A stretch of 64,000 bases of DNA, taken from assembly GCF_024349785.1 (NCBI RefSeq), contig NZ_AP018817.1, forward strand, positions 3,503,501 to 3,567,500, in the 5' to 3' direction. The stretch is from Sphingomonas bisphenolicum. GTDB taxonomy: Bacteria > Pseudomonadota > Alphaproteobacteria > Sphingomonadales > Sphingomonadaceae. How positions within the stretch are numbered: position 1 is the stretch's first letter; every line of letters begins with the position of its first letter. Shown piece by piece: positions 1 through 7,345 of the stretch. The position numbers were made by a program, and so were the translations under genes. The notes under the pieces are model-generated. The model did no database searches and was not told where the DNA came from. It saw nothing but the letters and a program-made list of their open reading frames with translations.

Positions 1-493
1 GCGCCAGCACCATCACCAGATCCTCCACGATCAGCCAGCCGACCGCGACCCGGCCCCGCCGGGTTTCGACCAGATCGGCCCCCTGGAGGGCGCGCAGCAG
101 CACCACGGTGCTGGCGACCGAGAGCGCGAGGCCGAACACGATCCCGCCCATCAGCGGCCATCCCATCAAGTGGGAGAGGCCCATGCCAAGCAGAGTCGCG
201 ACCGCGATCTGCACCAGCGCACCGGGGACCGCGATATATTTGACCGACAGAAGATCCTTGAGCGAGAAATGCAGGCCGACGCCGAACATCAACAGGATGA
301 CGCCGATTTCGGCCAGTTCGTTGGCCAGGCCCGCATCGGCGACGAAGCCGGGGGTGAAGGGGCCGACCATGATGCCGGCGACGAGGTAGCCGACCAGCGG
401 CGAGAGTTTGAGGCGATGGGCGATGGCGCCCATGATGAAGGCGACGACGAGGCCGGCGACGATAGTGCCGATCAGGGGCGTGTGATGGGGCAT
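1..493 (-). CDS. CPA2-type monovalent cation:proton antiporter, partial (N-terminal part)
   Basis: The minus strand is open from an ATG at 493 to the window edge, giving the first 164 residues; the rest lies outside. The protein starts MPHHTPLIGTIVAG and is a run of hydrophobic helices broken by short polar loops such as HRLKLSPLVGYLVAGIMVGP, GVILLMFGVGLHF and ALSVASTVVLLRAL. These are hallmarks of the KefB/YbaL branch of the CPA2 family, which exchanges K+ or Na+ for protons across the inner membrane. The VEDLVMV stretch near the edge fits the family's conserved acidic helix. Any C-terminal regulatory TrkA-N domain cannot be seen, so the subfamily and the ion are undecided. Confidence 0.85.
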   Translation of the reverse strand, partial: MPHHTPLIGTIVAGLVVAFIMGAIAHRLKLSPLVGYLVAGIMVGPFTPGFVADAGLANELAEIGVILLMFGVGLHFSLKDLLSVKYIAVPGALVQIAVATLLGMGLSHLMGWPLMGGIVFGLALSVASTVVLLRALQGADLVETRRGRVAVGWLIVEDLVMVLA

Positions 494-560
494 GGAAGCC
501 TTTCGAAACGCTGCTGCCGACGGCGCGATATGGGCCGCGCCGTCGTACAGTCTAACATGA

Positions 561-686
561 TTATTCTACGACGGTCATCATCACCGCGGACAGACCTGCG
601 GCGGCGACGGCTAGACCGGACATGACGGCGGGCATGAACCACCAGGGCGGGCGGCGACCGGTGCGCCGGGCTTTCCTGCGAGCCAT
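561..686 (-). CDS. 41-residue single-helix membrane protein
   Basis: A short frame of 41 codons starts MARRKARRTGRRPPWW, followed by one hydrophobic segment (about residues 17-38: FMPAVMSGLAVAAAGLSAVMM) and ends MTVVE. An AAGGAG ribosome binding site lies six bases before the ATG at 686, which argues for translation from this codon rather than from an upstream ATG in the same frame. The very basic N-terminus followed by one helix predicts a small inner-membrane protein with its N-terminus in the cytoplasm. It lies between the antiporter gene and another small membrane gene, all on the minus strand. Function is unknown. Confidence 0.55.
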   Translation of the reverse strand: MARRKARRTGRRPPWWFMPAVMSGLAVAAAGLSAVMMTVVE

Positions 687-741
687 GGGATGCTCCTTCT
701 TCCGACGAATGCCCGCAAGGTGCGGGCGGAGAAGCGAATCG

Positions 742-1137
742 TCAGGAAGGGGCAGGCGGCGCGCGGGCGCGACGGGTGCGCGACGGGGTAAAGGACCGAG
801 GGTTCTGGATGAAACGGACCGTCGGCGCGATCGGCACGGCATGACGGCCGGCCAGCAGGATGATGGCGAGGGCGATGGCCAGAATCAGCGGCGGCGCGCC
901 GTCGCCATCGGGGCGCAGTGCTGCGACGACCTGCCCGCTGGCCTGGGTACGCGCCTTCAATACGACGTCGGCAGTGGCGGGATTGAAGGCGGAGCCGGTG
1001 GCCCGGCTGAGCGGCGGCCCCAACGGCGCCAGGGCGGACAGCAATGTGACCAGAATCAGCGTCCATAAGGCGATCAGGACGGGCAGGCGCAGGGTTGCGC
1101 CCTTTCCGTTCCATTCCTGCCCGATGGCGTGCCGCAT
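742..1137 (-). CDS. Hypothetical two-helix membrane protein
   Basis: The 131-residue product has a hydrophobic N-terminal helix (about residues 17-38, LPVLIALWTLILVTLLSALAP). A short soluble loop (about residues 40-80) follows, then a second helix (about 84-97, LILAIALAIILLAG) and an Arg/Pro-rich tail. I recognise no family. The start is uncertain: the ATG at 1137 has no clear ribosome binding site and an internal start is possible. It is co-directional with the 41-residue protein downstream, so the two may be co-transcribed. Codon use is GC-rich like the neighbours. Confidence 0.5.
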   Translation of the reverse strand: MRHAIGQEWNGKGATLRLPVLIALWTLILVTLLSALAPLGPPLSRATGSAFNPATADVVLKARTQASGQVVAALRPDGDGAPPLILAIALAIILLAGRHAVPIAPTVRFIQNPRSFTPSRTRRARAPPAPS

Positions 1138-1217
1138 ATATAGTCGCTATCCCTTGTTCGCCGCCAAGATAGGCATGGTGACGCGGGAAAACCACCCCCG
1201 TCCTGCGCCGCCATCGG

Positions 1218-1246
1218 TTGACAGGCGCGAGTCATTCCACTAACGG
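1218..1246 (+). promoter_or_regulatory. Candidate promoter for rplU-rpmA
   Basis: A perfect TTGACA (1218-1223) is followed after 17 bases by TAACGG (1241-1246), about 80 bases before the rplU start. The -35 element matches the housekeeping consensus exactly; the -10 match is weak. Position and orientation suit the L21-L27 operon. Confidence 0.45.
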
Positions 1247-1328
1247 GCCACATTCCCGCGCGGGTCGGCTAAGGCGTCATGTCTTTGGTGAGCTGCGTAA
1301 AGCAGATTTGAACGAGAAGAGACAAGCC

Positions 1329-1694
1329 ATGTTCGCTATCGTGCGCACAGGCGGCAAGCAGTATCGCGTCGCCGCCGGAGACAAGATCGTCGTTGAAAAG
1401 ATGGCTGGCGAAGCCGGCGACCAGGTGACGCTGGGCGATGTCCTGCTGGCCGGCGAAGGCGGCGACCTGAAGGACGTAGCCAAGCTGACCGTTGCGGCGG
1501 AAATCATCGCGCAGGCGAAGGGCGAGAAGGTCATCGTCTTCAAGAAGCGTCGCCGTCACAATTATCGCCGCAAGAACGGCCACCGCCAGAATCACACGAT
1601 CCTGCGGATCCTGTCGATCGGCGGCGAAAGCAAGAAGGCCGACAAGGCCGCTGCCAAGACCCAAGACGCAGCGCCGGCTGCTGCCGAAGCCTGA
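1329..1694 (+). CDS. rplU: 50S ribosomal protein L21
   Basis: The 121-residue product begins [14 protein letters not shown], the canonical N-terminus of L21, and carries the family's basic RNA-binding core near [20 protein letters not shown] (about residues 67-86). L21 binds 23S rRNA in the large subunit. The last 20 or so residues ([20 protein letters not shown]) are a Lys/Ala-rich tail beyond the usual length of about 103, as often seen in alphaproteobacteria. The frame is open further upstream, but the ATG at 1329 gives the standard start. rpmA follows after 34 bases, the usual pairing. Confidence 0.97.
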   Translation: MFAIVRTGGKQYRVAAGDKIVVEKMAGEAGDQVTLGDVLLAGEGGDLKDVAKLTVAAEIIAQAKGEKVIVFKKRRRHNYRRKNGHRQNHTILRILSIGGESKKADKAAAKTQDAAPAAAEA

Positions 1695-1728
1695 TCGCTT
1701 CCGGCCAGATATTCCAGGAGTTTAGACA

Positions 1729-1998
1729 ATGGCACATAAAAAAGCTGGCGGTTCGTCGCGCAACGGTCGCGATTCTGAGTCGAAGCGCCTTGGCGTGAAG
1801 AAGTTCGGCGGTCAGGAAGTGATCGGCGGCAACATCATCATTCGCCAGCGCGGCACGCGCGTCTATCCGGGCCGCAATGTCGGCATCGGCAAGGACCACA
1901 CGCTGTTCGCGCTGAACGAAGGCCGCGTGGTATTCCACACCGGCAAGCTCGGCCGCAAATATGTGTCGGTCGACGCACTGGCCCAGGCGGCCGAATAA
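1729..1998 (+). CDS. rpmA: 50S ribosomal protein L27
   Basis: The 89-residue protein starts [20 protein letters not shown], the invariant L27 N-terminus that reaches towards the peptidyl transferase centre, and continues with the conserved [18 protein letters not shown] block. There is no N-terminal extension of the cleaved Firmicutes type. A CAGGAG ribosome binding site precedes the ATG. It is the second gene of the rplU-rpmA pair; obgE, often the next gene, is separated here by about 3 kb. Confidence 0.98.
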   Translation: MAHKKAGGSSRNGRDSESKRLGVKKFGGQEVIGGNIIIRQRGTRVYPGRNVGIGKDHTLFALNEGRVVFHTGKLGRKYVSVDALAQAAE

Positions 1999-2088
1999 CG
2001 GACGATCGATGACGGATCGTCCCCCGCAAAAGGGGCGATCCTCCCGGTCGGAGCCTGCACGGGCATCCGCCGGTTTCGAGGGAAACAA

Positions 2089-2120
2089 GGGGCGCTCCTT
2101 CCATGGGAGCGCCCCTTTTT
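2089..2120 (+). terminator. Rho-independent terminator after rpmA
   Basis: GGGGCGCTCC (2089-2098) pairs perfectly with GGAGCGCCCC (2106-2115) around a 7-base loop and is followed by TTTTT. It lies 90 bases after the rpmA stop and should end the rplU-rpmA transcript. The rest of the 1999-2305 gap shows no gene. Confidence 0.85.
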
Positions 2121-2305
2121 CCGTTGCCCGTTCTTTGCCGGAACGGTGCTGACAGACAAGGGGGCATTTCTCTTCCGATTTCCCTCCAAGCCTCTGGAAC
2201 TCCACGTCTTCTCGCGCGTCTTGCGGGCGGGGATTCATCCAGAACCGCGCGTCGCGAAGTCGTCATGATTGGCGGCTAAGGGCGCAGACAAGAGGAGAGA
2301 CGAGA

Positions 2306-2881
2306 ATGTTTGCCCGTACCCCCCGCCTGCTCCTGCGTCCGGGCTGGATGGAAGATGCCGCCACGCTGGCCCAGACGATCAACGACCCGGCGATCCTGCG
2401 CAACCTGTCGCGCGCGCCCAGCCCCTATGGCCCGGACGATGCAGAGGCGTTTCTGGCCCTGCCGCAGCATCCGCAACTGCCCCGCCTGCTGGCCTTCACC
2501 CGCACCCAGGGCGCGCCGCGCCTGGTCGGCGGCTGCGGCGTCCATCTGGACGAGGATGGCACGCCCGAACTCGGCTATTGGATCGCCCGTCCCTATTGGG
2601 GCCTGGGCTTCGCGACCGAGGCCGCGCGCGCCGTGCTGGGCATGGCGCGGGCCAATGGCGTGCGCGACATCCGCGCCGGTCATTTCGCCGACAATCGCGC
2701 GTCGGGCAACGTCCTGCGCAAGCTGGGCTTCCGCTTCAGCGGACGGACCGCGCAACGCTACAGCCTGGGCCGCGACGCCATGGTCGATTGCCTGTTGTTC
2801 GAGGAAGGCGATGCCGGACGGCAGAGCAACGACCCGGCGATAGACCTGTATCGCGATGCGGTCGTGCCGATGGCGGCCTGA
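2306..2881 (+). CDS. GNAT family N-acetyltransferase (RimJ/RimL-like)
   Basis: The 191-residue protein opens with TPRLLLRPGWMEDAATLAQ, the usual RimJ/RimL-type start. It has the acetyl-CoA-binding region in ELGYWIARPYWGLGFATEAA (about residues 91-110), followed by the ADNRASGNVLRKLGF motif (about 132-146), where the Asn and Leu-Gly-Phe are typical. The likely reaction is acetyl transfer from acetyl-CoA to an amine, possibly a protein N-terminus; the substrate cannot be read from sequence. An AGGAGAG ribosome binding site precedes the ATG. It is convergent with a second GNAT gene of the same subfamily, which suggests an old duplication. Confidence 0.9.
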   Translation: MFARTPRLLLRPGWMEDAATLAQTINDPAILRNLSRAPSPYGPDDAEAFLALPQHPQLPRLLAFTRTQGAPRLVGGCGVHLDEDGTPELGYWIARPYWGLGFATEAARAVLGMARANGVRDIRAGHFADNRASGNVLRKLGFRFSGRTAQRYSLGRDAMVDCLLFEEGDAGRQSNDPAIDLYRDAVVPMAA

Positions 2882-2885
2882 TTGG

Positions 2886-2913
2886 GCGCCTCCCTTTACA
2901 GGGGAGGCGCTTT
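2886..2913 (+). terminator. Probable bidirectional terminator between convergent GNAT genes
   Basis: GCGCCTCCC (2886-2894) pairs with GGGAGGCGC (2902-2910) and is followed by a short TTT. The stem overlaps the last codons of the minus-strand acetyltransferase. The T-tract is short, so termination strength is uncertain. Confidence 0.5.
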
Positions 2914-3429
2914 CGGTCGATCGAACACCCGCGTCGGCTTTCCGCCCAGTTCGGTGTCGGTCAGCATCTGGAAACCCAGTTTCTCGGCGACCTTGATCGA
3001 GGCCATATTGCCAGGATCGATGATGCAGCGCAGCGATGGCGCTTCGAGATGGGAGTCGCTCCAGATGAGGATCGCCTGCATCGCCTCGGTGGCGATCCCC
3101 CTGCCCCAGGCTTGCGGACCGAGCACCCAGCCGGCTTCCGGCACGCCCTCCAGTTCGGCAAGACCCCGCTGCGCGCTGAGCAGTCCGGCTTCGCCCAGGA
3201 AAGCGCCGCTGTCGCGCGCCTCGATCACCCACATGCCGTAACCGAGCAAAGGCCACATGCCGGCATAGCGCAGGATACGAAACCAGACGGCCTGGCTGTC
3301 GAGCGGGACGCCGCCGATATGGCGCACGACGTCCGGATCGGCCCAGAGGGTCCGGCAGGCGCCATAGTCGTCCACCCGATGGGGGCGCAGGACCAGACGG
3401 GCGGTTTCGAGTGTGGGGGCATCGGTCAT
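2896..3429 (-). CDS. GNAT family N-acetyltransferase (RimJ/RimL-like)
   Basis: The 177-residue product starts MTDAPTLETARLVLRPHRVD and has the same layout as the convergent neighbour. Its acetyl-CoA-binding loop is GWVLGPQAWGRGIATEAM (about residues 101-118; Q/R-x-x-G-x-G/A type), and the later DPGNMASIKVAEKLGFQM segment carries the usual Asn and Leu-Gly-Phe. I chose the ATG at 3429 because the frame upstream of it runs into the next gene's end and has no conserved sequence. The substrate is unknown; protein N-terminal or small-molecule acetylation are both possible. Confidence 0.9.
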   Translation of the reverse strand: MTDAPTLETARLVLRPHRVDDYGACRTLWADPDVVRHIGGVPLDSQAVWFRILRYAGMWPLLGYGMWVIEARDSGAFLGEAGLLSAQRGLAELEGVPEAGWVLGPQAWGRGIATEAMQAILIWSDSHLEAPSLRCIIDPGNMASIKVAEKLGFQMLTDTELGGKPTRVFDRPKAPPL

Positions 3430-3460
3430 GCGCCGATAAGAGCCCCCTGCGCGCGTCCGG

Positions 3461-4312
3461 TCAAGCGGTCGAAGGCAATGCGCCGTCAGGCCGCGCATGG
3501 GCGTAGGGGCTGTCGGCGAGAGCGATGAGCGCGCGGTCGTCGATCGCCCACGGATGGAAGCCGGGCAGGAAATAGCCCAGCCACGGCCGCACGACCCGGC
3601 GTACGATACCGGGCCGCACCAGCGCATAGCGCAGCAGCCGGCCCCAGGCGCGCCGCCCGGTAATGCCGTCCTGCCGCAACAGGTCCATCATCCCGCGAGC
3701 GCGGTGGTGGAGGAAATGCCTGGTCACGACCAGCATCATCGCCGTCTTGACCCACCAGCGTTTGAAGCGGCTCCAGTCCCGCGTGGCATGGACCCAGGTG
3801 TCGTGCGCCACGCCCTTATGCTCGATCTCCTCGATCGCGTGCCAGCGCCACAGCGCCGCGCTCTCCGGGTCGGCGCCGTCCAGATGGCGCGGGTCGCGAA
3901 GCAGCTCATGGGCGAGGATGGCGGTGAAATGCTCCAGCGCCATGGTCGCGGCCAGGCTGGCGATCGGCGGGCGCTGTTTGGCCAAGTCCAGCACCATCGT
4001 CACGTCGGCGTCGAGGCGCGACACGTCATAGCCATGGTCGGTCACCTGCCGGTTGAAGGCGATATGTTCGCGGCTGTGGACGACTTCCTGTTTGGTGAAG
4101 GCGGCGATCTCGCCCGCCAGCCTGTCGGGCACGCCGTCGCGGAAGGCGCGGACGCTCTCGATGAAAAAGGCTTCGCCGCGCGGGAAGGTGATCGACAGCG
4201 CATTGAAGAAAGCCGTGGCGATCGGGTCGCCGTTCAGCCAATGTCGCGCTGTTGCACGATCTCGCCCGAAACGGCGGTCGCGCGGCGTGATGGTGAGGTC
4301 GGTCGGGGTCAT
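3461..4312 (-). CDS. Predicted metal-dependent hydrolase (PF10118 type)
   Basis: The 283-residue protein resembles the PF10118 family of predicted metal-dependent hydrolases, helical proteins with a ferritin-like pattern of metal ligands. Visible candidate ligands are in GEAFFIESVR (about residue 50), TKQEVVHSREHIAFN (about 73-87), ALEHFTAILAHE (about 125-136) and WHAIEEIEHKG (about 154-164), i.e. repeated E/H and ExxH patterns. A Trp/Arg-rich C-terminal part may contact the membrane. The biochemical role is not known. It is transcribed away from a tetR-type gene across a palindromic operator, so it is the likely regulated target. Confidence 0.85.
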   Translation of the reverse strand: MTPTDLTITPRDRRFGRDRATARHWLNGDPIATAFFNALSITFPRGEAFFIESVRAFRDGVPDRLAGEIAAFTKQEVVHSREHIAFNRQVTDHGYDVSRLDADVTMVLDLAKQRPPIASLAATMALEHFTAILAHELLRDPRHLDGADPESAALWRWHAIEEIEHKGVAHDTWVHATRDWSRFKRWWVKTAMMLVVTRHFLHHRARGMMDLLRQDGITGRRAWGRLLRYALVRPGIVRRVVRPWLGYFLPGFHPWAIDDRALIALADSPYAHARPDGALPSTA

Positions 4313-4333
4313 GGGAATGTCTCCGGTCGTTAC

Positions 4334-4373
4334 TTACATTGATGTAAATAAGAGTTGCTTACAATCATGTCAA
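4334..4373. promoter_or_regulatory. Paired operator sites between hydrolase and TetR genes
   Basis: TTACATTGATGTAA (4334-4347) is a perfect palindrome of the form TTACA-N4-TGTAA. A second, slightly degenerate copy, TTACA-N4-TGTCA, sits at 4359-4372, 25 bp further, overlapping the tetR ATG at 4367. The whole divergent intergenic space is only 54 bp, so a repressor bound here could block both promoters. This is the expected layout for a self-regulated TetR protein. Confidence 0.65.
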
Positions 4374-4984
4374 TAAAGCGCGCGCGCCTCAGCCCGGATG
4401 AAAGCCGCCTCGTCGCCGTGGAGGCGGCCCGCGATTTGCTTATCGAAGCGGGGCCGCAGGCGGTGACGCTGAAAGCCGTGGCCGGGCGGGTCGGGCGGAC
4501 GCACGCCAATCTGCTGCACCATTTCGGATCGGCGGCGGGATTGCAGAAGGCGCTGGCGGCGCATCTGGCCGACACGATCACCGCCAAGATCGGCGAGGCG
4601 GTGGATGCGGCGCGGCGCGGCGAGGTCAGCCCGCGCACGATCGTCGACATGACGTTCGACGCGTTCGATCGGGAAGGCGCGGGCGCGCTGGCGAGCTGGA
4701 TGCTGGCGTCGGGCAATGAGGATGCGCTGGACCCGGTGGTGGAGGCGATCCACCGGCTGGTCGACAAACTGGCGGCGAGCGCGCTGACCCCGCATCTGGC
4801 CGAACTGATCCGGGACAATACGCTGATGCTGGTGCTGCTGGCGCTGGGCGATTCGCAGCTGGGCGGCGCGATGGCCGCCGCGCTTGCCCTGCCGCGCGAA
4901 AAAGCGCGCGAAATCGCCACGCGCAGCCTGACTTTCGCGCTGATGCAGGAGGCTGCTGCCATAGCGGCGCAGGCCAAGGTTTAA
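4367..4984 (+). CDS. TetR family transcriptional regulator
   Basis: The 205-residue protein starts MSIKRARLSPDESRLVAVEA and has a typical N-terminal TetR helix-turn-helix (about residues 14-58), with VTLKAVAGRVGRTHANLLHHF as the HTH region. The rest is a helical ligand/dimer domain. The frame also has a TTG 12 bases earlier, but the ATG at 4367 is preferred. It is divergent from the ferritin-like hydrolase gene and faces two TTACA-N4-TGTMA palindromes, so it probably represses itself and that gene. The inducing ligand cannot be inferred. obgE follows 30 bases later on the same strand. Confidence 0.9.
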   Translation: MSIKRARLSPDESRLVAVEAARDLLIEAGPQAVTLKAVAGRVGRTHANLLHHFGSAAGLQKALAAHLADTITAKIGEAVDAARRGEVSPRTIVDMTFDAFDREGAGALASWMLASGNEDALDPVVEAIHRLVDKLAASALTPHLAELIRDNTLMLVLLALGDSQLGGAMAAALALPREKAREIATRSLTFALMQEAAAIAAQAKV

Positions 4985-5014
4985 CTTTTCCCCTTTTGCG
5001 GTTATGGGCCGCCC

Positions 5015-6112
5015 ATGCATTTTCTCGATCAAGCCAAAATCTATATCAAATCCGGCTGGGGCGGCCCCGGCGCGGTCAGTTTTCGCCGCGAAAAATATGA
5101 GGAATATGGCGGTCCCGACGGCGGCAATGGCGGCAAGGGCGGCGACATCATCTTCGAAGCGGTGCAGGGTCTCAACACCCTGATCGACTTCCGCTACACG
5201 CAGCATTTCAAGGCGCAGCGCGGCACGCCCGGCATGGGCAAGAACCGTTATGGCGCGGGCGGCAAGGATCTGATCATCAAGGTGCCGGTCGGCACGCAGA
5301 TCCTGTCCGACCCCAAGCCGATCGAAGGCAGCGAGGACGAGGACGGCAATTGCGACTATGAGGACCAGGACGTCCTGGCCGACTTCACTGAGGTCGGGCA
5401 GCGCGTCACCTTCCTGCGTGGCGGCGACGGCGGCCGGGGCAACATGTCCTACAAGACCAGCACCAATCGCGCGCCGCGCCAGCATGGCACGGGCTGGCCT
5501 GGCCAGGAAATGTGGGTGTGGCTGCGGCTGAAGCTGCTGGCCGATGTCGGGCTGGTGGGGATGCCGAATGCGGGCAAGTCTACGCTCATCAATCAGGTGA
5601 CCAACACCAAGGCGAAGGTCGGCGCCTATGCCTTCACCACCACCAAGCCGCAACTGGGCGTGGTGTTGCATCGCGACCGTGAGTTCGTGCTGGCGGACAT
5701 TCCCGGCCTGATCGCGGGCGCGGCGGAAGGGGTCGGCATCGGCGATCGCTTCCTGGGGCATATCGAGCGTTGCCGCGTCCTGCTGCACCTGATCGACGCG
5801 ACGACCGACGATCCGGTCGAGGCGTTCCATATCGTCACCGAGGAACTGGCCGCTTATGGCGAGGGGCTGGACGAGAAGCCGCAGATCGTCGTGCTCAACA
5901 AGGGCGACCTGCTGGGGCAGGAGCTGATGGAGGATATTGCCGACCAGCTGCGTGAAGAGGCGGGGGTCGAGGACGTGTTCATCATCTCCGGCGCGACCGG
6001 CGAGGGCGTGGGCGCGCTGCTCGACGCGGTGCTGCTGGTAATGGACGAGGATGCGCGCGAGGCGTCCGAAGATAGCGGGGAAGAAAGCGACGGGACATGG
6101 TCGCCGATCTGA
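5015..6112 (+). CDS. obgE: GTPase Obg/CgtA
   Basis: The 365-residue protein has the Gly-rich Obg fold (about residues 1-165, with GGPDGGNGGKGGDIIFEA and LRGGDGGRGN). A GTPase domain follows: G1 GMPNAGKST (182-190), G2-region Thr residues in AFTTTKPQLG, G3 DIPGLI, and NKGD as G4. Obg binds the 50S subunit and acts in late ribosome assembly and stress responses. The C-terminus is acidic (SEDSGEESDG) rather than a full OCT domain. An acidic stretch near residues 104-120 (EGSEDEDGNCDYEDQDV) enlarges an Obg-fold loop compared with the E. coli protein as I recall it. It stands alone here, not next to rpmA. Confidence 0.96.
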   Translation: MHFLDQAKIYIKSGWGGPGAVSFRREKYEEYGGPDGGNGGKGGDIIFEAVQGLNTLIDFRYTQHFKAQRGTPGMGKNRYGAGGKDLIIKVPVGTQILSDPKPIEGSEDEDGNCDYEDQDVLADFTEVGQRVTFLRGGDGGRGNMSYKTSTNRAPRQHGTGWPGQEMWVWLRLKLLADVGLVGMPNAGKSTLINQVTNTKAKVGAYAFTTTKPQLGVVLHRDREFVLADIPGLIAGAAEGVGIGDRFLGHIERCRVLLHLIDATTDDPVEAFHIVTEELAAYGEGLDEKPQIVVLNKGDLLGQELMEDIADQLREEAGVEDVFIISGATGEGVGALLDAVLLVMDEDAREASEDSGEESDGTWSPI

Positions 6113-6137
6113 CGGCGCTATAGCCCTACCTCCCTTT

Positions 6138-6188
6138 GGTTCGAGCTTGTCGAGAACCATGCGCGAGGGTTCTCGACAAGCTCGAACC
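6138..6188. repeat. Perfect inverted repeat (REP-like) between obgE and proB
   Basis: Two 21-base arms (6138-6158 and 6168-6188) are exact reverse complements around a 9-base spacer. The core TTCGAGCTTGTCGAGAACC belongs to a repeat type widespread between sphingomonad genes and related to the copies at 20641-20669 and 59038-59105. It may act as a transcription or mRNA-stability element after obgE. Confidence 0.85.
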
Positions 6189-6212
6189 GAACGGATGTTG
6201 TTTTAGACCGCC

Positions 6213-7340
6213 ATGAACGCCCTCTCCGGTTTCCCCCCCGCCCTCGTCCGCCGCCTGGTCGTCAAGATCGGCTCCGCGCTGCTGGTCGATCCGGCGGGCG
6301 CGGTGCGGGTGGACTGGTTGCGCACGCTGGTCGCCGATGTCGCGGTGCGTCGCGCGGCGGGGCAGCAGGTCATCATCGTGTCGTCGGGCGCGATCGCGCT
6401 GGGCGCGCGGCGGCTGAAGCTGCCCAAGGGCGGGCGCGGGTCGCTGGAGGATGCGCAGGCGGCGGCGGCGACGGGGCAGATCGCCCTCTCGCAATGCTGG
6501 GCCAGCCTGCTCGACGAAAAGGGCATCACCGCCGCACAGATGCTGGTGACGCTGGACGACCTGGAAAATCGCCGCCGTTACCTCAACGCCTCGGCCACGC
6601 TGGAGCGGCTGATGGCGCTCAATGTCGTGCCGGTGGTCAATGAGAATGACAGCGTGGCGACGGCCGAAATCCGCTTCGGCGACAATGACCGGCTGGCGGC
6701 GCGCATCGGACAGGCGGCACGGGCTGACGCGGTTGTGCTGCTTTCCGATGTCGACGGGCTTTACACCGCCAACCCGCACGCCGATGCCGGCGCCATGCTG
6801 ATAGAGACGATAGAGACGATCGACGCGCGGATCGCGGCTATGGCCGATGACGGATCGGCGTCGGGCATGGGATCGGGCGGCATGGTGTCGAAAATCCAGG
6901 CCGCGCGGATCGCGACCGGCGCGGGCGCGCATCTGGCGATCATTTCGGGCAAGGTGGACGCGCCGTTGTCCCACTGGGCCGGTGGCGGCAAGGGATCGAT
7001 CTTCCTCGCCGCGCAAGGAAAAGGCGCGCGCAAGGGCTGGCTGGCCGGACGGCTGACCACGCGCGGGCGGATCATCGTCGATGCAGGCGCGGAAAAGGCG
7101 CTGACTAAAGGCAACAGCCTGCTGCCCGCCGGGGTCGCGCGCGTCGAGGGCGTGTTCGATCGCGGCGACGTGGTCGACATCGTCGCGCAGGACGGTCGGG
7201 TGATTGCGCGCGGGTTGATCGAATATGACAGCGAGGCCGCGGTGAAGATCGCAGGCAGGCGCAGCGAGGATATCGCTGCGCTGCTGGGCGAAATGCCGCG
7301 GTCCGTACTGGTCCATCGCGACCATATGGCGATGGTCTGA
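6213..7340 (+). CDS. proB: Glutamate 5-kinase
   Basis: The 375-residue enzyme phosphorylates glutamate, the first step of proline synthesis in the cytoplasm. The amino-acid kinase domain (about residues 1-260) shows VVKIGSALL, IIVSSGAIALG, the NENDSVAT and FGDNDRLAA substrate motifs, DVDGLY and the MVSKIQAARIA segment. A C-terminal PUA domain follows (about 280-375, RGRIIVDAGAEKALTKGNSLL). Length equals the E. coli-type enzyme with PUA domain. No proA lies next to it. It is preceded by a palindromic repeat and followed after 5 bases by an SDR gene, so the two are probably co-transcribed. Confidence 0.96.
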   Translation: MNALSGFPPALVRRLVVKIGSALLVDPAGAVRVDWLRTLVADVAVRRAAGQQVIIVSSGAIALGARRLKLPKGGRGSLEDAQAAAATGQIALSQCWASLLDEKGITAAQMLVTLDDLENRRRYLNASATLERLMALNVVPVVNENDSVATAEIRFGDNDRLAARIGQAARADAVVLLSDVDGLYTANPHADAGAMLIETIETIDARIAAMADDGSASGMGSGGMVSKIQAARIATGAGAHLAIISGKVDAPLSHWAGGGKGSIFLAAQGKGARKGWLAGRLTTRGRIIVDAGAEKALTKGNSLLPAGVARVEGVFDRGDVVDIVAQDGRVIARGLIEYDSEAAVKIAGRRSEDIAALLGEMPRSVLVHRDHMAMV

Positions 7341-7345
7341 GCGAC

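Noticed and set aside
4370..6160. A minus-strand open frame of about 600 codons opposite tetR and obgE
   Set aside because: It crosses the boundary of two well-supported genes on the other strand and shows no recognisable motif.
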